From: JANXLO01 sp038231295
Lineage (GTDB): Bacteria; Armatimonadota; Chthonomonadetes; Chthonomonadales; Chthonomonadaceae
Assembly: GCA_038231295.1 (NCBI GenBank)
Contig: JBBRLP010000005.1
Span: 20,586-84,585 of the forward strand
DNA length: 64,000 nucleotides
Direction: 5' to 3'
Part shown: positions 44,612 to 53,807 of the stretch, one piece after another
How positions within the stretch are numbered: the first letter of the stretch is position 1
How the letters are laid out: each line of letters starts with the position of its first letter
Program-made: the position numbers and the translations under genes
Notes under the pieces: generated by a model
The model's database searches: none
What the model was told of the DNA's origin: nothing
What the model saw: only the letters and a program-made list of their open reading frames with translations

Positions 44612-44977
44612 TTACGGCGCGTTTTCCGAGGGCTTCTCGTCCGGTGGCGAAGCGACAGCGGTGCGCCGCTGCCACCAGACGGAAGCGCCGCCGAGCGCCG
44701 CCCCGATAACCACGAACAGCAGCAGATTGATCGCCAGATTCTTGACACTGTCCAGGCCATTCGCCTCGGTCAGTGTATTGTAAACACGCCAGAGCAGCCA
44801 GTTGAGTGTTCCCAGAAGGCCCAACAGCAGCCCCGTGACCGCGCTCTGTCGCACCCGGTTCCGACTCCGTCCCACTCCTACGCCGATACCGAGACCGAGC
44901 AGAGGCCCTAGCACTGCCAGCACGAGAAACAGCCGCTCGACCGCCGCCAAATCCACGATTTCCCGGAGTTCTCCCAT
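44612..44977 (-). CDS. Small membrane protein with three membrane segments
   Basis: A 121-residue protein with three hydrophobic segments (LFLVLAVLGPLLGLGIGVGV, VTGLLLGLLGTLNWLLW, LAINLLLFVVIGAALGGASV) and a basic connector GRSRNRVRQ. ATG 44977 is preceded by a G-rich site (GAGGAGGGGG). It starts 20 bases after ilvN and no function can be assigned. The longer frame up to 45079 overlaps ilvN and is unlikely. Confidence 0.6.
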   Translation of the reverse strand: MGELREIVDLAAVERLFLVLAVLGPLLGLGIGVGVGRSRNRVRQSAVTGLLLGLLGTLNWLLWRVYNTLTEANGLDSVKNLAINLLLFVVIGAALGGASVWWQRRTAVASPPDEKPSENAP

Positions 44978-44996
44978 CCTGGAATGGCCCCCTCCT

Positions 44997-45551
44997 CTAT
45001 CCGTCGCCGTCGCGGCCGCTGCGGCTGGCGGTTTTTGCTCCGCGTGCCATCGCGATAATGCCGGTGCGGACAAGTTCACGAATGCCGTAGGATTCCAGCA
45101 GGTGGGTGATCTTGTCCAGCTTGTCGGTGCTGCCGGTGACTTCGACGATGAAGGTCTTGTCGCTCATGTCTATGATGCGGCCCCGGAAAATCTCGACGAT
45201 CTGCATGATCTCGGCGCGGTCTTTCGGCTCAGCGTTGACCTTAATGAGCGCGAGTTCGCGTTCGACCGCCGCCGTCTCGGTATAGTCCACCACCTTAATC
45301 ACTTCGACCAGTTTGTTCAACTGCTTGGTGATCTGCTCCAGCACCCGGTGATCGCCGCCGACCACGATGGTCATACGCGAAATCTCCACTTTGTCCGTGA
45401 CGGAGACGGCCAGCGACTCGATGTTGTAGCCGCGCCGGGCGAACAGCCCTGCGACTCGCGCCAGAACGCCCGCGTGGTTCTCGACCAGGGCCGTGATAGT
45501 GTGCTGCTGCTGCAATTGCGCCACTATCGAAGTACTCATCGTGTTGGTCAT
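44997..45551 (-). CDS. ilvN: Acetolactate synthase small (regulatory) subunit
   Basis: A 184-residue regulatory subunit of acetohydroxyacid synthase. The ACT domain (HTITALVENHAGVLARVAGL, then FARRGYNIESLAV) binds valine for feedback inhibition; the C-terminal domain (RAEIMQIVEIFRGRIIDMSD) activates the catalytic subunit. The ATG at 45551 has GAGGAG nine bases upstream; a GTG-like start at 45572 is also in frame. It follows the hypothetical gene at 45637 rather than ilvB directly, an unusual separation. Confidence 0.96.
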   Translation of the reverse strand: MTNTMSTSIVAQLQQQHTITALVENHAGVLARVAGLFARRGYNIESLAVSVTDKVEISRMTIVVGGDHRVLEQITKQLNKLVEVIKVVDYTETAAVERELALIKVNAEPKDRAEIMQIVEIFRGRIIDMSDKTFIVEVTGSTDKLDKITHLLESYGIRELVRTGIIAMARGAKTASRSGRDGDG

Positions 45552-45636
45552 CCTAACTTTCTCCTCGTTCACTCACTTGCCGGGGGACGCAGCCAACACC
45601 GACGTCATTGTGTGGCTCAGGGCTGCGGCACACCGC

Positions 45637-46134
45637 TTACAGATCGAAGGGCGGCTTTGAGCCATCGTCCTCGTCGTCCGAATCCATCAGGTCGTCGTCC
45701 AGGTCGTCGAACGGGTCTTCTTCGGGCATAATAGGACTGGTCATTTCGGCAAGCAGATGCGCGTCCGCCGCAATGAAAACCCCATTCACACCGCCAAGTC
45801 CCGGCCACGCCATGACGGGCAGTTCGGTGAGGGTGGCGTTGAAGTGGCCCTGCGCTTCGGCATAGCCCAGGCAGATGGCATAGTCCAGATGCAGCAGATC
45901 ACGTGGCGAGAGCGGACACGCGCTCAACTGCTCCGTGAAGCCTGCGGGCAGGTCGCCGCTGCCGTGATTGGCACGGGCATACTCTACAAAGAGCGGGACC
46001 GCCCGCTGGAAATAGACATGCGACAAGGCAGGACGCAGTATCTGCCGGAAATAGAGGCCACTGCGAATCAGGCAGTGGTACCCTCGCTGGTAGTAACGCC
46101 ACAGCGCGTCTTGTTCGAGTTCTTCAATTTGCAT
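45637..46134 (-). CDS. Hypothetical acidic-tail protein between ilvB and ilvN
   Basis: A 165-residue soluble protein with no recognised family. The first 125 residues appear helical (YYQRGYHCLIRSGLYFRQIL; LLHLDYAICLGYAEAQGHFN). The last 35 residues form a strongly acidic tail (DPFDDLDDDLMDSDDEDDG). It lies between ilvB and ilvN, which are usually adjacent, so it probably shares the T-box-controlled transcript. No functional link is visible. Confidence 0.6.
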   Translation of the reverse strand: MQIEELEQDALWRYYQRGYHCLIRSGLYFRQILRPALSHVYFQRAVPLFVEYARANHGSGDLPAGFTEQLSACPLSPRDLLHLDYAICLGYAEAQGHFNATLTELPVMAWPGLGGVNGVFIAADAHLLAEMTSPIMPEEDPFDDLDDDLMDSDDEDDGSKPPFDL

Positions 46135-46243
46135 GGGTTGGTTCAGTCCTCATCCCGTCCCCGCGCCGCCTGCGTCTGCGTTCGTCCCTGAACGGGCAGA
46201 AGCGCGTTCCGTTCCCGGAGTGCGGGGACGGGATGCGGCGCGA

Positions 46244-48061
46244 TTACGCTTCCGTCGCCTCTTGAGCGACGGCGTTCACTACTTCGACGTACTGCGCGAG
46301 GACCGCCTCCTCCTGGGAGAACGACCACTCGGAACCGTCTGCGTGGACACTGGCCTTGACCGCTTCGAGATCGGTCTTGACCAGCATTTCGGAAACGGTC
46401 TGACCGGAGGGAATCATCGGGTAGACATTCTCTTCAGTCGGGATAACGCAGTCTATGACGACCGGACGGTCGGTGACGGCTTTCGCCTTCACCAGGGCGT
46501 CTTTCAATTCGGCAGGCGTGGTGGCGCGGAGACCGACGCCGCCATACGCTTCACATAGTTTAACAAAATCCGGCGACGCTTGCAAGTCTACCTGACTGTA
46601 GCGCTCCGAATAGAACATCTCCTGCCACTGCCGTACCATGCCCAGCGACCTGTTGTTGATGATAACGGTGATGACCGGCTGCGCGTAGACGGTGGCCGTC
46701 ATCAGTTCCTGAGTCATCATCTGGAAGGAGCCGTCGCCGGACAGGCAGATAACGCGCTTGTCCGGGTTGGCGAACTGCGCCCCGATAGCGGCGGGCAGCC
46801 CGAAGCCCATCGTGCCGAGACCGCCGGAGGTAACCCACTGGCGCGGACGGCGGCACTTGAAGTACTGCGCGGCCCACATCTGATGCTGCCCCACATCGGT
46901 CGCCATGATGCAGTCGTGGTCGAACATCTCGCCGATCTGTTCGATGGCGTACTCCGCGTAGAGTTTGCCGTCGTCGGGATAGGAGAGCGGGAAGCGGCGT
47001 TTCCACTCCGCAATCGTATCGTTCCACGCGCCCCACGGACGGGCCTCGACGTGCTTGAGCAGTTCGGTCAGAATGGTTTTCACATCCCCCACTATCGGCA
47101 CGTCGGGCTGCATGACCTTGCCGATCTCGGCGGGGTCAATGTCTATGTGGATGATTCGCGCTCCGGTGGCGAACTTGTCCACGTTACCGGTCACGCGGTC
47201 ATCAAACCGCGCCCCGACTGCGATGAGCAGGTCGGCCTGATTGACGGCATGGTTGGCATAGGCCGTACCGTGCATTCCGAGCATTCCCATGCTGAGGTTG
47301 TGCGTCTCGTCAATAGCGCCTTTGCCGAGCAGGGTCGTGGTGGTGAGGATGTTGGTGCGTTCGGCGAGGGCGGTGACTTCCGCCTGGGCGCCGCTGGCAA
47401 TCGCACCGCCGCCGACATAGAGAACCGGGCGCTCCGCTTCGGCGATGAGCGCGGCAGCCTTGCGAATCTGGAGTTCAGGAATGCGGCCCTGCGGGGAGGC
47501 AGGCTTATAAGAAGGAATGCTGACCTGCTTCGAGTAGGACGCGGTGTCGAACTCGATCTGGTTTTTGCTTACGTCGAGCGGAATGTCCACGAGGACGGGG
47601 CCGGGCCGACCGGAACGAGCGATGTAGAACGCCTCTGCCAGCACCCCCGCCAGGTCTTCCACTTTCTTGACGAGGAAGTTGTGCTTGGTGATGGGCATGG
47701 TGATGCCGGTTATGTCGGCTTCCTGGAAGGCGTCTTTGCCGAGCGCGGAGGTGCGGACCTGCCCGGTTATGGCGACCATCGGAATGGAGTCCATGTAGGC
47801 GGTGGCGATGCCGGTGACAAGGTTGGTCGCACCGGGACCGCTGGTCGCGAGGCAGACGCCGACCTTGCCGGTGGAACGGGCGAAGCCGTCCGCCATGTGC
47901 GCCGCGCCCTGCTCATGCCGGACGAGAATGTGTTTGATATCGTGGCAGTCGAAAATGGCATCGTAGATGGGCAGCACGGCCCCACCGGGATAGCCGAAGA
48001 TGTGAGTGACCTCTTCCTGCCGCAGACATTCCAGCAGTATTTGCGCTCCTGACAGTTTCAT
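46244..48061 (-). CDS. ilvB: Acetolactate synthase large (catalytic) subunit
   Basis: A 605-residue ThDP enzyme that condenses two pyruvates, or pyruvate and 2-ketobutyrate. The N-terminal GYPGGAVLPIYDAIF and HEQGAAHMADGFAR with the catalytic Glu, a central FAD-binding region, and GDGSFQMMTQELMTA plus NNRSLGMVRQWQ of the ThDP-binding domain are all clear. ATG 48061 fits the family N-terminus MKLSGAQILLECL. It is the first gene of the cluster and lies directly behind a T-box leader. Confidence 0.97.
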   Translation of the reverse strand: MKLSGAQILLECLRQEEVTHIFGYPGGAVLPIYDAIFDCHDIKHILVRHEQGAAHMADGFARSTGKVGVCLATSGPGATNLVTGIATAYMDSIPMVAITGQVRTSALGKDAFQEADITGITMPITKHNFLVKKVEDLAGVLAEAFYIARSGRPGPVLVDIPLDVSKNQIEFDTASYSKQVSIPSYKPASPQGRIPELQIRKAAALIAEAERPVLYVGGGAIASGAQAEVTALAERTNILTTTTLLGKGAIDETHNLSMGMLGMHGTAYANHAVNQADLLIAVGARFDDRVTGNVDKFATGARIIHIDIDPAEIGKVMQPDVPIVGDVKTILTELLKHVEARPWGAWNDTIAEWKRRFPLSYPDDGKLYAEYAIEQIGEMFDHDCIMATDVGQHQMWAAQYFKCRRPRQWVTSGGLGTMGFGLPAAIGAQFANPDKRVICLSGDGSFQMMTQELMTATVYAQPVITVIINNRSLGMVRQWQEMFYSERYSQVDLQASPDFVKLCEAYGGVGLRATTPAELKDALVKAKAVTDRPVVIDCVIPTEENVYPMIPSGQTVSEMLVKTDLEAVKASVHADGSEWSFSQEEAVLAQYVEVVNAVAQEATEA

Positions 48062-48089
48062 CGTTGAGAATTGCCTCCTGTGAATCGCC

Positions 48090-48122
48090 AAAAAAACCCC
48101 ACGTCCGCAAGGGACGCGAGGC
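48090..48122 (-). terminator. T-box intrinsic terminator
   Basis: On the minus strand CCTCGCGTCC, a TTGC loop and GGACGTGGGG form a strong hairpin followed by seven T residues (48090-48096). Confidence 0.85.
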
Positions 48123-48385
48123 TGTTGCTCACGTGGTACCACCCTTGTAATCGGCACGCGTTAACGACACGCGAACGTTGGACGCCTGCGCGTCCCACCG
48201 ACCACTTGAAGCGCGATATCGGGCGCGAACCGGGAAACCTAATGGAACAGCAGCCTGTCCGTTCAGTCACCTGCTCAGAGGGGAGTTTCAGTGTCCGTTC
48301 TTGCCGCCTCACACCATCCGGCGGCTCTCTGAAAAGCGTCAGACACCTACTGGCCTCGTCACAGCCTTGCATATTTCCCACAACC
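48090..48385 (-). ncRNA. T-box riboswitch leader upstream of ilvB
   Basis: On the minus strand the highly conserved T-box sequence AAGGGTGGTACCACG occupies 48132-48146, preceded by a Stem I-like region with AGAGAGCCG and TGAGGCGG segments and followed by the terminator at 48090-48122. Uncharged tRNA would stabilise the antiterminator and allow transcription. The specifier could not be fixed; a CUC triplet near 48285, suggesting leucine, is a candidate. Confidence 0.92.
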
Positions 48386-48390
48386 TTTAA

Positions 48391-48420
48391 AGTATAGCAC
48401 GGCCACTCGAAACCTGTCAA
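48391..48420 (-). promoter_or_regulatory. Promoter of the branched-chain amino acid cluster
   Basis: On the minus strand TTGACA (48415-48420), 18 bases, TATACT (48391-48396), just upstream of the T-box. Confidence 0.8.
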
Positions 48421-48455
48421 TGCAGCCCGGAGAGAATTTTGGCAGATGCAGGCTA

Positions 48456-49589
48456 CTATTTGGTGGATTTCGCGTCCTCGCTCTCGAGTTTGTCCATTAT
48501 ATCGGCTTCACGGTGGGCCTCTGCCTGCTTGCCCTCCTTTTCGAAACAGTAACTCAGCCAGGCGTGATTCTCGGAGGCATCCGGTTCGAGCTTAATGGCT
48601 TTGCGGGCGGCCTCTTCGGCTTCGCGGAAACGGCTCTGGTCGGCCAGGATCTCACAGAGTTGAATCCAATATGTATCGCTGGTAACATCCAGACGAATCG
48701 CCTCCCGCGCCTCCGCTTCCGCAGGCTTGAAGAGTTTGCGAGCCAGCAGATTCTGACACAGGTCGAAATGGTAATCGGCATTATCCGGTTCCAGGCGTAC
48801 GGCCTCGCGATAGGCTTTTTCCGCTCCTGCCATGTCCTTGCTCCGTTCCTGCGCCTTACCGAGATTGTCCTGAAGCTCGCCGTTGTCGGGAGTCAGTTGA
48901 ATCGCCTCGCGATAGCTGGCCATGGCCTCGGGATACCGCTTCTGCATATAAAGCGTCAGTCCGAGGTAGGAGCGATAGTCCGCGTCTTTCTCGTCACGCT
49001 TCACCGCCTCGCGATAAGCGGCCTCTGCATCGGAATAGCGGCCCTCGTAGTAGAGCATATTGCCCAGATACGAGGCGGATCGCCCGTTTTCCGGGTCCAT
49101 GATCATCGCCTCTCGATACTCCTGCTCTGCCTCTTTCACCTTTTTCAGTTCATCATAGGCGTTGCCAAGATTGGTATGGTAGTCCGCGTTCCGGGGTTCC
49201 AGACGCACCGCCGCCTGATATGCCCCCGCAGCCTCCGCGTACTTTGCTTCCTGATAGAGAATGTCTCCGAGCAGCGTCTGGTAGGTGGCGTCCTTCGGTT
49301 TGAGCTTTACGCCCTCCCGCATCTCCTGCTCCGCTGCGGCATATTTCTTATCCTCGTAGTCGGCATAGCCCTGGGTATAGCGCCGATTGGCGTTGACCGA
49401 GCGCATTCCCTGTTTTCCCGCTACAATGACCGCGATGAGCAGCACAAAGACCACCGACCCGACAAGCGCGATCACAATCAGCTTCTGGGCGCGAAGATCG
49501 GCATCCTGCCGTAGGGGGGAAGGCGGCGTTCGCGTGGGATTGTCCTCGTGGGGACCACGCGGGACGGGGGGCGGATAGGGATTTTTCAC
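48456..49589 (-). CDS. Membrane-anchored TPR protein
   Basis: A 377-residue protein with a proline-rich N-terminus, one membrane segment (VIALVGSVVFVLLIAVIVA) and about nine to ten tandem tetratricopeptide repeats from residue 70 on (for example AEAAGAYQAAVRLEPRNADY and AEAAYREAVKRDEKDADY). TPR arrays mediate protein contacts. The GTG at 49589 is preceded by AGGAGG at eight bases. It is on the minus strand upstream of the T-box cluster and divergent from the export genes. No partner can be named. Confidence 0.85.
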   Translation of the reverse strand: MKNPYPPPVPRGPHEDNPTRTPPSPLRQDADLRAQKLIVIALVGSVVFVLLIAVIVAGKQGMRSVNANRRYTQGYADYEDKKYAAAEQEMREGVKLKPKDATYQTLLGDILYQEAKYAEAAGAYQAAVRLEPRNADYHTNLGNAYDELKKVKEAEQEYREAMIMDPENGRSASYLGNMLYYEGRYSDAEAAYREAVKRDEKDADYRSYLGLTLYMQKRYPEAMASYREAIQLTPDNGELQDNLGKAQERSKDMAGAEKAYREAVRLEPDNADYHFDLCQNLLARKLFKPAEAEAREAIRLDVTSDTYWIQLCEILADQSRFREAEEAARKAIKLEPDASENHAWLSYCFEKEGKQAEAHREADIMDKLESEDAKSTK

Positions 49590-49771
49590 GGTGGCATTCC
49601 TCCTGTTGCTTCCGAAGTGAATTATAGCAAACCTCGGCCATTCCCGCAAGTTTGACCGAGACAAAGGGGCCATTTCGCTTACGGATACGGAAAATTGTTT
49701 CGGTACAGAACAATTTTTCTGCGTTCTTGCAGAGTTCAGGCGTGTTCAAGCGTAGAAAAGGAAAATTCACG

Positions 49772-49800
49772 TTGACAATATTGCCGAACCTGCGTATTCT
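49772..49800 (+). promoter_or_regulatory. Promoter of the HlyD-TolC export genes
   Basis: TTGACA (49772-49777), 17 bases, TATTCT (49795-49800), about 150 bases before the HlyD-type gene. Confidence 0.65.
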
Positions 49801-49840
49801 CCCCTGAGAACCGAGACGTTCTTCTGAGAGTAACCAGAGC

Positions 49841-49890
49841 GGCCCCCGGCCCCCGATTCCGGGGGAGAAGGCATTTTCATGCAATAGGGT
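49841..49890 (+). repeat. Dispersed palindrome-plus-tail repeat, copy B
   Basis: A perfect CCCCCGATTCCGGGGG-type palindrome followed by the tail CATTTTCATGCAATAGGGTG shared with copy A (18721-18770). It lies in the 5' leader of the HlyD-type gene, between promoter and start. Confidence 0.7.
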
Positions 49891-49954
49891 GCGCCCCGCG
49901 CAGGGAAAGCTGACAAGCAATCAGTACGTCTGAAAGAGGTTGAAAAGATATTCT

Positions 49955-51613
49955 ATGGCAGCTCCTCAATCTACAGAACTAACTGCGAAGCCCGATGCGG
50001 GCGCAAAACCACTGGCTGCTGACAGCGCCTCACCAGCGACGGCGAGCAATGGGAATGATGAGCGTGCGGCGGGCGGCAGTGTGGAATCGTCCAACAAGCC
50101 CGGTATCGGCGGCAAACTGGTAGGGCTAGGGCTGCTGCTCGTGGTGCTTATCGTCGGCGGCATCTGGGGGATTCACTACTGGCAATACTCTTCCGTTCAT
50201 GTCTCCACGGACGATGCCTATGTCACCTCCGATGTCGTGCAGATCACGCCACAGGAGGCGGGCAGCATCGTCGAGATACCGGTGCTGGAGAATCAGCATG
50301 TCAAGAAGGGTGATTTGCTGGCCCGTCTGGACGATGCCACCTATCAGGCCGATCTGGAGCAGGCGAAGGCCAACCTTGCCAATGCCAGAGCGACAGTCGC
50401 TGCTTCCGACCTGAACGTCGGGCTGACACAGGCGACCGGCAACGCGCAGGTTCAGCAGGCGCAGGGTGGTGTCGCGCTGACGGAGCGGGCTATCGGCGGG
50501 GCGCAGGCCGACGTTCAGCGAATTGCCGCCACTATTCAGAGCGCACAGTCCCAGGTGAAGGGCGCACAGGACAGTATCAAAAGCGCACAGGCCGCCGCTG
50601 ATGCTGCGGTCGCCACCCGCGACCGCTTCGTGGCTGCCGTGCGCGGCGCACAGGCGCAGATCACGACAGCAGAAGCCGCTGTGAGGACGGCCCAGGCGAA
50701 CGTCGCGCAGGCGCAGGCCAACTACGACAAGGCCAACAAAGACGCGGTGCGTTATGCCACTCTCTACGACCAGGACGCGATCAGCGCCCAGACGCTGGAT
50801 ACCGCTAACGCCACGGCGAAGTCCGCCCGCGCTCAGGTAGACAGCCTCCAGCGTCAAATCGAGCAGGCGCAGTCTACGGTCGAAGCCCGCAGAGCTGACC
50901 TGACCGCCGCGCAGGAGCAGGTGCGAGCGGCAGACGCCACCATTCAGCAGACCCGCGCTCAGGTCTCCGCCGCCCGCGAGGCCGTCAACGCCGCCAATGC
51001 GAATGTCCGGCAGAACCAGGCGCAGCTTCAGGCGAACCGTGAGGCGGTGGGGCAGCAGATCGCAAGGCGTGAACAGGCGCTCGGCGTTCTGAATCAGGCC
51101 AAAACCGCTCCGAAGCAGGTGGCGGTCAGCCAGGCTTCTGTCAACACCAACCGTACGAAGATCATTCAGGCGGAAGCCGCGCTCAAGAACGCACAGATCG
51201 CACTGAATCGCACCCGTCTTGTCGCGCCATACGATGGGATCATCAGCAAAAAGACCGGGGAAATCGGGCAGCAGGTCGCCATCGGGCAGCAGGTGATGTC
51301 GCTGATCCCGGAGCGGGACATCTGGGTCGTCGCCAACTTCAAAGAGACGCAGTTGAAGAAAGTGGTTCCGGGCCAGGATGTGGAGATCGAAGTGGATGCG
51401 CTGAACGGTGAGAAGTTCAAGGGCCGTGTCGAATCCATCTCCGCCGGAACCGGCTCGACCTTTGCTCTGCTGCCGAGCGATAACGCGACAGGCAACTTCA
51501 CCAAAGTCGTGCAGCGTGTGCCGATAAAAATTCTTTTCGACAAAGACCAGAAGGGCCTTGATCAACTGCGGGCTGGTCTGTCCGTTGTCGCCAGTATCAC
51601 TACCGGCAAATAG
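49955..51613 (+). CDS. HlyD/EmrA-family membrane fusion protein
   Basis: A 552-residue periplasmic adaptor. One membrane segment at about residues 50-70 (LVGLGLLLVVLIVGGIWGI) anchors it. A biotinyl-lipoyl half (VHVSTDDAYVTSDVVQITPQ) is followed by an unusually long Ala/Gln-rich coiled coil of about 300 residues, then the second half (LVAPYDGIISKKTGEIGQQV) and a beta-barrel. EmrA proteins are about 390 residues, so the hairpin is extended. ATG 49955 is preferred although a TTG at 49942 is nearer to the AGAGG site. It feeds the TolC gene 45 bases downstream. An inner-membrane pump partner (EmrB type) is not adjacent. Confidence 0.88.
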   Translation: MAAPQSTELTAKPDAGAKPLAADSASPATASNGNDERAAGGSVESSNKPGIGGKLVGLGLLLVVLIVGGIWGIHYWQYSSVHVSTDDAYVTSDVVQITPQEAGSIVEIPVLENQHVKKGDLLARLDDATYQADLEQAKANLANARATVAASDLNVGLTQATGNAQVQQAQGGVALTERAIGGAQADVQRIAATIQSAQSQVKGAQDSIKSAQAAADAAVATRDRFVAAVRGAQAQITTAEAAVRTAQANVAQAQANYDKANKDAVRYATLYDQDAISAQTLDTANATAKSARAQVDSLQRQIEQAQSTVEARRADLTAAQEQVRAADATIQQTRAQVSAAREAVNAANANVRQNQAQLQANREAVGQQIARREQALGVLNQAKTAPKQVAVSQASVNTNRTKIIQAEAALKNAQIALNRTRLVAPYDGIISKKTGEIGQQVAIGQQVMSLIPERDIWVVANFKETQLKKVVPGQDVEIEVDALNGEKFKGRVESISAGTGSTFALLPSDNATGNFTKVVQRVPIKILFDKDQKGLDQLRAGLSVVASITTGK

Positions 51614-51658
51614 TCCTCGCTGGCTGTTCGTCGGTTCTCCCGCATCGGAGTTAACGCC

Positions 51659-53431
51659 TTGAAACCGAACCTCGGTATCTCCTTTTCTCTCGGGCTGTGT
51701 CTGCTCGGAGGCGCGGGCTGGCTGCCTGCCCTCGCGCAGGAGACGCAGACGGAAACCCATATCGTGAAGCCGCCGCCCGTCCCGACCGGGGTCATTCCCC
51801 TGCCACAAGGCCCACCCCCCACGACGCAGCAGGCTCCCCTGCCCCGCGCCGCCCTGCCGCTGCCGGATGGCAGACAGCCGCTGACGGTCTCGCCCGGTCA
51901 GGAAGCGCTGACGCACTTCCTCCAAAATCGCAGCCTGACACTCAACGATGCCGTCGCCATTGGCCTCAGCACGAATCGTACTCTGGCAAGCGCCGTCTCT
52001 ACACTCTACCGTACGCAGGGTAGGACGGAGGAGGCACGAGCCGCTCTGAATCCGACATTCGGGATCGGAGTCGCGATTACGGAATACGACGCCTCCAATG
52101 TCGCGCATTTCGGCGCCACCAGCATCACTATCCAGAACCAGTTCAACGCGGTGTTCGGGCCGACCGCGACCCTGCCGATTGACATCTCCGGTTCACTCCA
52201 TGCCGCTGTCAGTCAGGCGCAGTTTCAGGAGATCGGCGCGAAGATAGATATCAACCGGGCGCGGAATCAGATCGTCCTCGATATCAAGACGGCCTTCTAC
52301 AATGCGCTTCGGGCGCAGGCGCAGGCGGCCGTCGCGCAGGATGGCCTCTCTAACGCGCTCGCACGGCTGAATGTCGCCCAGAAGAACTACGCTGCCGGAA
52401 CGTCGCCGCGCTTTGATGTCATTACGGCGCAGCGGGAGGTCGCAGACGCGCAGCAGGCCGTCATTCAGGCGAAGAGTCAGGTGAGTCTGGCGCTGGCGCT
52501 GCTAAAAAGCAATATGGGCATCGCCATTCGCACCCCGCTCAAAATCAGCGATGCGGGCGCGGTCGAACCGCCGCCCGGTGTCACCCCGCCGACAGTTCCC
52601 CCAACGGCCCCGCCCACCGGGCCGAAGATCGGGCCGGGAACCGCCGTGCCGGACGCGCCTCTGCGAGATACGCCCGCGCCGCAGAAGGCGCAGACCATTG
52701 GCCCGACGACCGCACAGCCACAGGACCCGACCGGGAAGCCGATGACGGACACGCCGATGACCGGGGACGTGGAAGACCCGATAATCTTCGGCCCGGATTT
52801 CGACGCTGTCCTGCGCGAAGCGGTGCAGTCCCGACCGGAAATACTGGAGGCAGATGCGGCGATTGCTGCCGCCCGACAGGGTATTCGACTGGCGCGGCGC
52901 AGTGCAGACCCCACCCTGTCCGCCTCCGTCGGCTACACCTACGCCCCGACTGCCGCCGGGTTTGCCCGGACGAACGAGGCGCGTGTGGGGCTGAATCTGA
53001 ACGTCCCGATTTTCGATGGCGGCCTGGCCCGCGCCCGCCGCAAAGAGGCGGAGGGCGATGTCGCGGTCGCGGAGACAAACCGCCGACAGGCTACAGACCA
53101 GGTGCAGGTCGAAGTCCAGCAGGCGTATCTGACCCTGCTTCAGGCGCGAGACCGGGTAGCGGTTGCGAATGTCGGGGTGACTCAAGCGCGGGAGGCGTCG
53201 CGGCTTGCGCTGGTGCGGTATAATGCGGGAGTCTCCCAGCAGGTCGGCGTCTCTCCGATTCTCGAACTCAGCAGCGCCCAAACGTCGCTGACTCAGGCGC
53301 AGAGCAGTCTCGTGAACGCCCTTTACGACTACAATACAGCCCGTGCCCAGCTCGACCGTGCGGCAGGACGCTACTCCTACACGCCCAACGCGCCCGGCTA
53401 CGCCGCGCCGCCCACCATCAAGGGAAAATGA
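51659..53431 (+). CDS. TolC family outer membrane efflux protein
   Basis: A 590-residue outer-membrane channel. A signal peptide (SLGLCLLGGAGWLPALAQ) is followed by a proline-rich stretch (residues 37-75) and two TolC repeats: SLTLNDAVAIGLSTNRTLAS and, after a central insertion, LREAVQSRPEILEADAAI. Between repeats lies an 80-residue Pro/Thr/Gly-rich insert (near residues 305-375) not normal in TolC. TTG 51659 has GGAG nine bases upstream. It forms the exit duct for the HlyD adaptor and probably also for the RND pump downstream. Confidence 0.9.
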   Translation: MKPNLGISFSLGLCLLGGAGWLPALAQETQTETHIVKPPPVPTGVIPLPQGPPPTTQQAPLPRAALPLPDGRQPLTVSPGQEALTHFLQNRSLTLNDAVAIGLSTNRTLASAVSTLYRTQGRTEEARAALNPTFGIGVAITEYDASNVAHFGATSITIQNQFNAVFGPTATLPIDISGSLHAAVSQAQFQEIGAKIDINRARNQIVLDIKTAFYNALRAQAQAAVAQDGLSNALARLNVAQKNYAAGTSPRFDVITAQREVADAQQAVIQAKSQVSLALALLKSNMGIAIRTPLKISDAGAVEPPPGVTPPTVPPTAPPTGPKIGPGTAVPDAPLRDTPAPQKAQTIGPTTAQPQDPTGKPMTDTPMTGDVEDPIIFGPDFDAVLREAVQSRPEILEADAAIAAARQGIRLARRSADPTLSASVGYTYAPTAAGFARTNEARVGLNLNVPIFDGGLARARRKEAEGDVAVAETNRRQATDQVQVEVQQAYLTLLQARDRVAVANVGVTQAREASRLALVRYNAGVSQQVGVSPILELSSAQTSLTQAQSSLVNALYDYNTARAQLDRAAGRYSYTPNAPGYAAPPTIKGK

Positions 53432-53468
53432 TTCGTCAGGCCTGGAATTGCCCTCCCGGTAATTTGTC

Positions 53469-53711
53469 CGGGGGTTGAAAACCCCCGTCATTGAAGTGCA
53501 AACGTCTTGCAGACGGAAATGCCTTCTGGACTGTGAACGTTGCCCGGCACAGGAACGTGCCGGGCTGGAAAAAGCGGTCGTCCTACGGACGAAGGGCTCG
53601 GAAACTCTTGCTTGTCAGGTTCCTTTGAGAGGCATAGAGATAGGGTAAGGGATTGGTGCATTTCCGTCTGCAAGACGTTTGCTTTTTAATGACGGGGGTT
53701 TTCAACCCCCG
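53469..53711. repeat. 243-bp MITE-like element with ~54-bp inverted arms
   Basis: Arms at 53469-53522 and 53658-53711 are reverse complements with about five mismatches. Each contains a CGGGGGTTGAAAACCCCCG palindrome and a CGTCTTGCAGACG palindrome. A partial third arm is at 53722-53742. The centre has no transposase, only an inner CCCGGCAC/GTGCCGGG stem. It fills most of the 376-base gap between tolC-like and RND genes. Confidence 0.75.
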
Positions 53712-53807
53712 AAAATCCTAACCGGGGGTTTTCAACCTCCGGAATACCTCGCAGGCAACGAGAGAACCGGGACCTTCCGAACACTTCGCCCGAAAGAGTA
53801 ACAGCCT

